IMG/VR virus record: IMGVR_UViG_3300009082_000007 | Coordinates: 1-47,529 of that record | Strand: one strand, 5' to 3' | DNA length: 47,529 nt | From: a virus | Shown here: positions 44,938-47,529 of the stretch, in pieces | Layout: each line of letters begins with the position of its first letter | How positions within the stretch are numbered: the stretch's first letter is position 1 | Notes under the pieces: model-generated | What the model saw: only the letters and a program-made list of their open reading frames with translations | The model's database searches: none | What the model was told of the DNA's origin: nothing | Position numbers and translations under genes: made by a program

Positions 44938-47529
44938 ATGCCACAAGAATACATACCTATTGATCCTAGCCGTTTAGGCGAGTTCCAAAGACCGCCTTTC
45001 TCCGAATTCATCTATGGCTTCCCAGCTGGGTATTATGGAGCTAAGAAACTGGCAGGTTTGGCTGGGATGACTATACAAGACCTAACAGGTTGGGATCTTC
45101 CTGGGGATCCAGAGGCAGTTGCTAGAAATGCAGCCGCTAAATACTTATCGTATGCTCCAACTAGAACAGATCCAGCTGCACAGTTTTATAGAGGTGGTCT
45201 ATCTGAAGGACTCACGCAGAGTACACTTGCTGGGATTCCGGGTATGGTGGCTGGTTTCTCTGTTGGAGGTCCTATAGGTGCAGGTCTTGGCTTTGCTGTA
45301 GGCGCAGGTAATGTATTTGGTCTTGCAGAATACCAGCAATTCATGGATGATTATGAAGTATCTCTGCAAAGTATGGGGATTACAGATCCGGAGGTTGTGA
45401 AGAATCTTAGGAAAGATCCAGAGATTGTGAAAGCAGCCATTACGTCGGCTCTTGTAGAGGGAGGAATGGAGGCTTTCACGGATCTTCTGCAACTTAAGAT
45501 ATTCAAACTCGCTGGTAAATCCTTAACAGAACCAATAAAGAAAGGAGCAACAGAAGCTGCTAAACGGCTTCTTCTTGGATATGTAAAAACTGCCCCAGTA
45601 GAGGTAGGAACAGAGGCTATCCAGGCAGCGACGGAGATTAAGATTCGTCAAGATGTAGGGATAGATACTGGGATAACCCCGCTTGAAGCTGCAAAGCAGG
45701 TGGTTCTTCCTGCCTTGGGACAGACACTTGGAAGAGGGGTAGGGGCTGAGTTAGCGGGAAGGTTTCTAAAGCCAGTGGCTAAACCGGAGACATTGCCCGG
45801 ACTTAAAGAAGGGGACGTAACGACTCCGAAGGAAGAAAAGCCATTTGCTGTAGGTAACATAATCATCCAGGAAGGCTATGAAGATGAAGACCTAGAAATC
45901 CTAGACACCTCAGACCCTGCCCAATTCCAGGCGAAAAGATTGAAGGATGGGGCGGTTTTTCCTGTTGGAGCCAAGACCATCCGGCATAAAGAAGATGCCC
46001 TTATTATGACAAGGGAACTTCTCCGTATGAGAATGATGAGACATCCAAAGGTTACAAGTGAACAGGTGGATGGAGTTCTTCTTTTATATGATGCCTTTGC
46101 ATATACGCACGGAATCACAACGGATGAACTTCTGAAGAATATGTATGATTGGAGTTATAAGTTTGATCCGAAGGATTTTAAAGAGATAGGTATAGCACTT
46201 GCGCAGGGTGAGCCTGATGATGTTATTTCTATGATAAAACAAGAGCTTGATGTTTCAGATGCCGAAGACCGATGGTTGTACCCTTCAACAAGAGGGGATA
46301 TAGAGATAGGAAAGCCTACGTTCCATGGAAGTCCTAGTCCATTGGAGGGAGGCAAGTTCTCACCAGATAAGATACTAACACACTTCACTGGAAAGTCATA
46401 CAACCAAGAGGAAGTGTGGGGTGTTTATCATACAGATAACTTGGGGCAGTCATTATTCTATTCGAATCTTTCTACTACAAAAGAACCGGTGCAGGAGAAC
46501 TATATATATAAGTTGAAGGTGTCTAAGGGTAGATATGTTAATTCCGATGATAAATTGAGTAGAGCTGATGAAAGTAAGATAAAGGAGATGTATCCTGACT
46601 TTAACAAGCCCGGTCGTCTTTTATCTTGGGGAGAGGCTTATCCTCATATTGGATTTGTTGCTGGGTCTAACAAAGAAGCTAGCTTGTTTTTAGATTCTAT
46701 TGGCATACATGGAATATATAGAAGTATGCCTATAAACAAGAAGAATATAGAAATAGTAACATTTAATCCTGACAGAATTGAAGTATCTAAGTCGGTCAAG
46801 TTAAGACTATCTGAACTTGTAAAGACATCTCCTCTAATTCTTCATCAGAAGGAACCTATTTGGATTTCCAAGCTTTACCAGTTTATTCTTGGAGGTCTAA
46901 TCCCGAAAGATAAATACAATCCAAACTTTGTGGCTATGGAGCTACAAAAGAGGATGAAAGAAGACGCATATAACGAAGATACAAGTCTGAAAAATGAAGT
47001 GGCATTTTATGGCTTGGATGATTGGCTGGCAAGTAAGGCGTTGAAAGGAGAAGATGTAACAAAACAAGAACTATTCCAGTGGCATTTGGATCATGCTATT
47101 CAACTTGTGGAGGTTAAAAGAGAATTACCTAAGTTCCTACAAAATGTATCAGCTCTATCATTTGATGGAGCCCTTTACGAATCTGGGATGTTTAGTGAAG
47201 ATCCAAGTATAATAGCCGGACCTGGGAAATATGCTGAGAAAATAGATAAGACGTTTGGAGGTATTAAACAAGAACAGCCAGAATTACATGCTGGCTTCAA
47301 CATCCCAGGAGAAGTAGAGGCATCTGGAGAAATCATTCTATACCTTCCAGTGTTGAAATCTACGGATACAATTCCTTCGGGACATATGGAGGGACTTAAT
47401 CTTTCTGAGGCTGCTCCTAATTCAAGAGAAGACCTTAAGAATTTCAGAGATATTGGCTGGTTCCGATATACTGTTAGAAAAGATGCGGATGGAAAATCAA
47501 TATTCTTCATTGAAGAAGTTCAAAGTGAC
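44938..47529 (+). CDS. Giant polyvalent internal virion protein, N-terminal part (continues at base 1)
   Basis: Open to the window end and continuing in frame at base 1; 2,148 residues in all. Starts MPQEYIPIDPSRLGEFQRPP, 3 bases after the previous stop. Residues 97-125 are Gly-rich and hydrophobic (GMVAGFSVGGPIGAGLGFAV), a probable membrane-active segment. FHGSPSPLEGGKFSPDKILT at about residue 462, with IYKLKVSKGRYVN and a YRSMPIN strand later, fits the ADP-ribosyltransferase-like domain found in polyvalent proteins. The next domain carries the EEVQSDW signature across the window junction. Likely ejected with the genome and acting early in the host; catalytic activity unproven. Confidence 0.82.
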   Translation, partial: MPQEYIPIDPSRLGEFQRPPFSEFIYGFPAGYYGAKKLAGLAGMTIQDLTGWDLPGDPEAVARNAAAKYLSYAPTRTDPAAQFYRGGLSEGLTQSTLAGIPGMVAGFSVGGPIGAGLGFAVGAGNVFGLAEYQQFMDDYEVSLQSMGITDPEVVKNLRKDPEIVKAAITSALVEGGMEAFTDLLQLKIFKLAGKSLTEPIKKGATEAAKRLLLGYVKTAPVEVGTEAIQAATEIKIRQDVGIDTGITPLEAAKQVVLPALGQTLGRGVGAELAGRFLKPVAKPETLPGLKEGDVTTPKEEKPFAVGNIIIQEGYEDEDLEILDTSDPAQFQAKRLKDGAVFPVGAKTIRHKEDALIMTRELLRMRMMRHPKVTSEQVDGVLLLYDAFAYTHGITTDELLKNMYDWSYKFDPKDFKEIGIALAQGEPDDVISMIKQELDVSDAEDRWLYPSTRGDIEIGKPTFHGSPSPLEGGKFSPDKILTHFTGKSYNQEEVWGVYHTDNLGQSLFYSNLSTTKEPVQENYIYKLKVSKGRYVNSDDKLSRADESKIKEMYPDFNKPGRLLSWGEAYPHIGFVAGSNKEASLFLDSIGIHGIYRSMPINKKNIEIVTFNPDRIEVSKSVKLRLSELVKTSPLILHQKEPIWISKLYQFILGGLIPKDKYNPNFVAMELQKRMKEDAYNEDTSLKNEVAFYGLDDWLASKALKGEDVTKQELFQWHLDHAIQLVEVKRELPKFLQNVSALSFDGALYESGMFSEDPSIIAGPGKYAEKIDKTFGGIKQEQPELHAGFNIPGEVEASGEIILYLPVLKSTDTIPSGHMEGLNLSEAAPNSREDLKNFRDIGWFRYTVRKDADGKSIFFIEEVQSD
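47407..47529. repeat. Terminal direct repeat, right copy
   Basis: Exact copy of bases 1-123. It sits in the giant virion protein gene, frame preserved. Taken with the left copy it closes the genome at about 47,406 bp. Confidence 0.95.

Noticed and set aside
44938-47529. N4-like virion RNA polymerase
   Set aside because: The size and hairpin elements made this tempting, but no single-subunit RNA polymerase motifs are visible; polyvalent-protein motifs are.
1-47529. Temperate phage or prophage
   Set aside because: No integrase, excisionase, CI-like repressor or attachment site recognised on either strand.

Overview
The window looks like one complete, circularly closed genome of a tailed bacteriophage (Caudoviricetes) of about 47.4 kb. 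The first 123 bases recur exactly as the last 123, and a single reading frame runs off the right end and continues in phase at the left end. The virion genes point to a short-tailed (podovirus-like) phage: a DUF5309/SU10-like major capsid protein, no recognisable tail-tube or tape-measure gene, and a T7-like order from portal to internal core proteins ending in a giant (2,148 residue) ejected 'polyvalent' protein. I see no integrase, excisionase or CI-like repressor, so a virulent life style is likely. The host is not identifiable; most genes have strong AAGGAG-type ribosome binding sites.

Layout: a leftward arm (about 24.2 kb down to 3.96 kb) and a rightward arm (about 25.06 kb to the end, then across the junction to 3.98 kb) diverge from an 842-bp non-coding region at 24.2-25.06 kb and converge, tail to tail, at 3.96-3.98 kb. 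From its distal end inwards the leftward arm carries: an adenine/cytosine DNA methyltransferase and a radical-SAM-like protein; a DUF3987 helicase-like ATPase; a family A DNA polymerase fused to a uracil-DNA glycosylase; a ParB-methyltransferase fusion; a HAD deoxynucleotidase; a recombination cassette (DUF669-like ssDNA-binding protein, Sak4-like ATPase, Cas4/RecB-like nuclease); a stand-alone TSCPD domain protein; and many small, tightly coupled genes, several with zinc-binding cysteines. Two tRNA-like genes with aberrant folds and one further structured RNA lie between these small genes.

The rightward arm carries a small-terminase-like HTH protein, an M15 endolysin, LamG and fibre proteins, membrane/holin-like proteins, large terminase, portal, a membrane protein, scaffold, two possible capsid accessory proteins (one a beta-helix), major capsid protein, adaptor, nozzle-like protein and the internal core/ejection proteins.

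The most notable non-coding signal is a family of eight 29-31-bp palindromes, with ATCCCTWTGGTC-type and GACCAWAGGGAT-type arms, lying in front of genes on both arms. At several sites the right arm supplies the ribosome binding site, so a hairpin would hide it. A second is a 61-bp inverted repeat pair enclosing an AT-rich iteron-like core at 22.96-23.29 kb, a replication-origin candidate. A third is a pair of near-identical promoters (about 20.0 kb leftward, 25.0 kb rightward) sharing the box AATGTACATACAATTAC directly upstream of the -35. Together these suggest a phage-wide regulatory circuit that I do not recognise from described phages.
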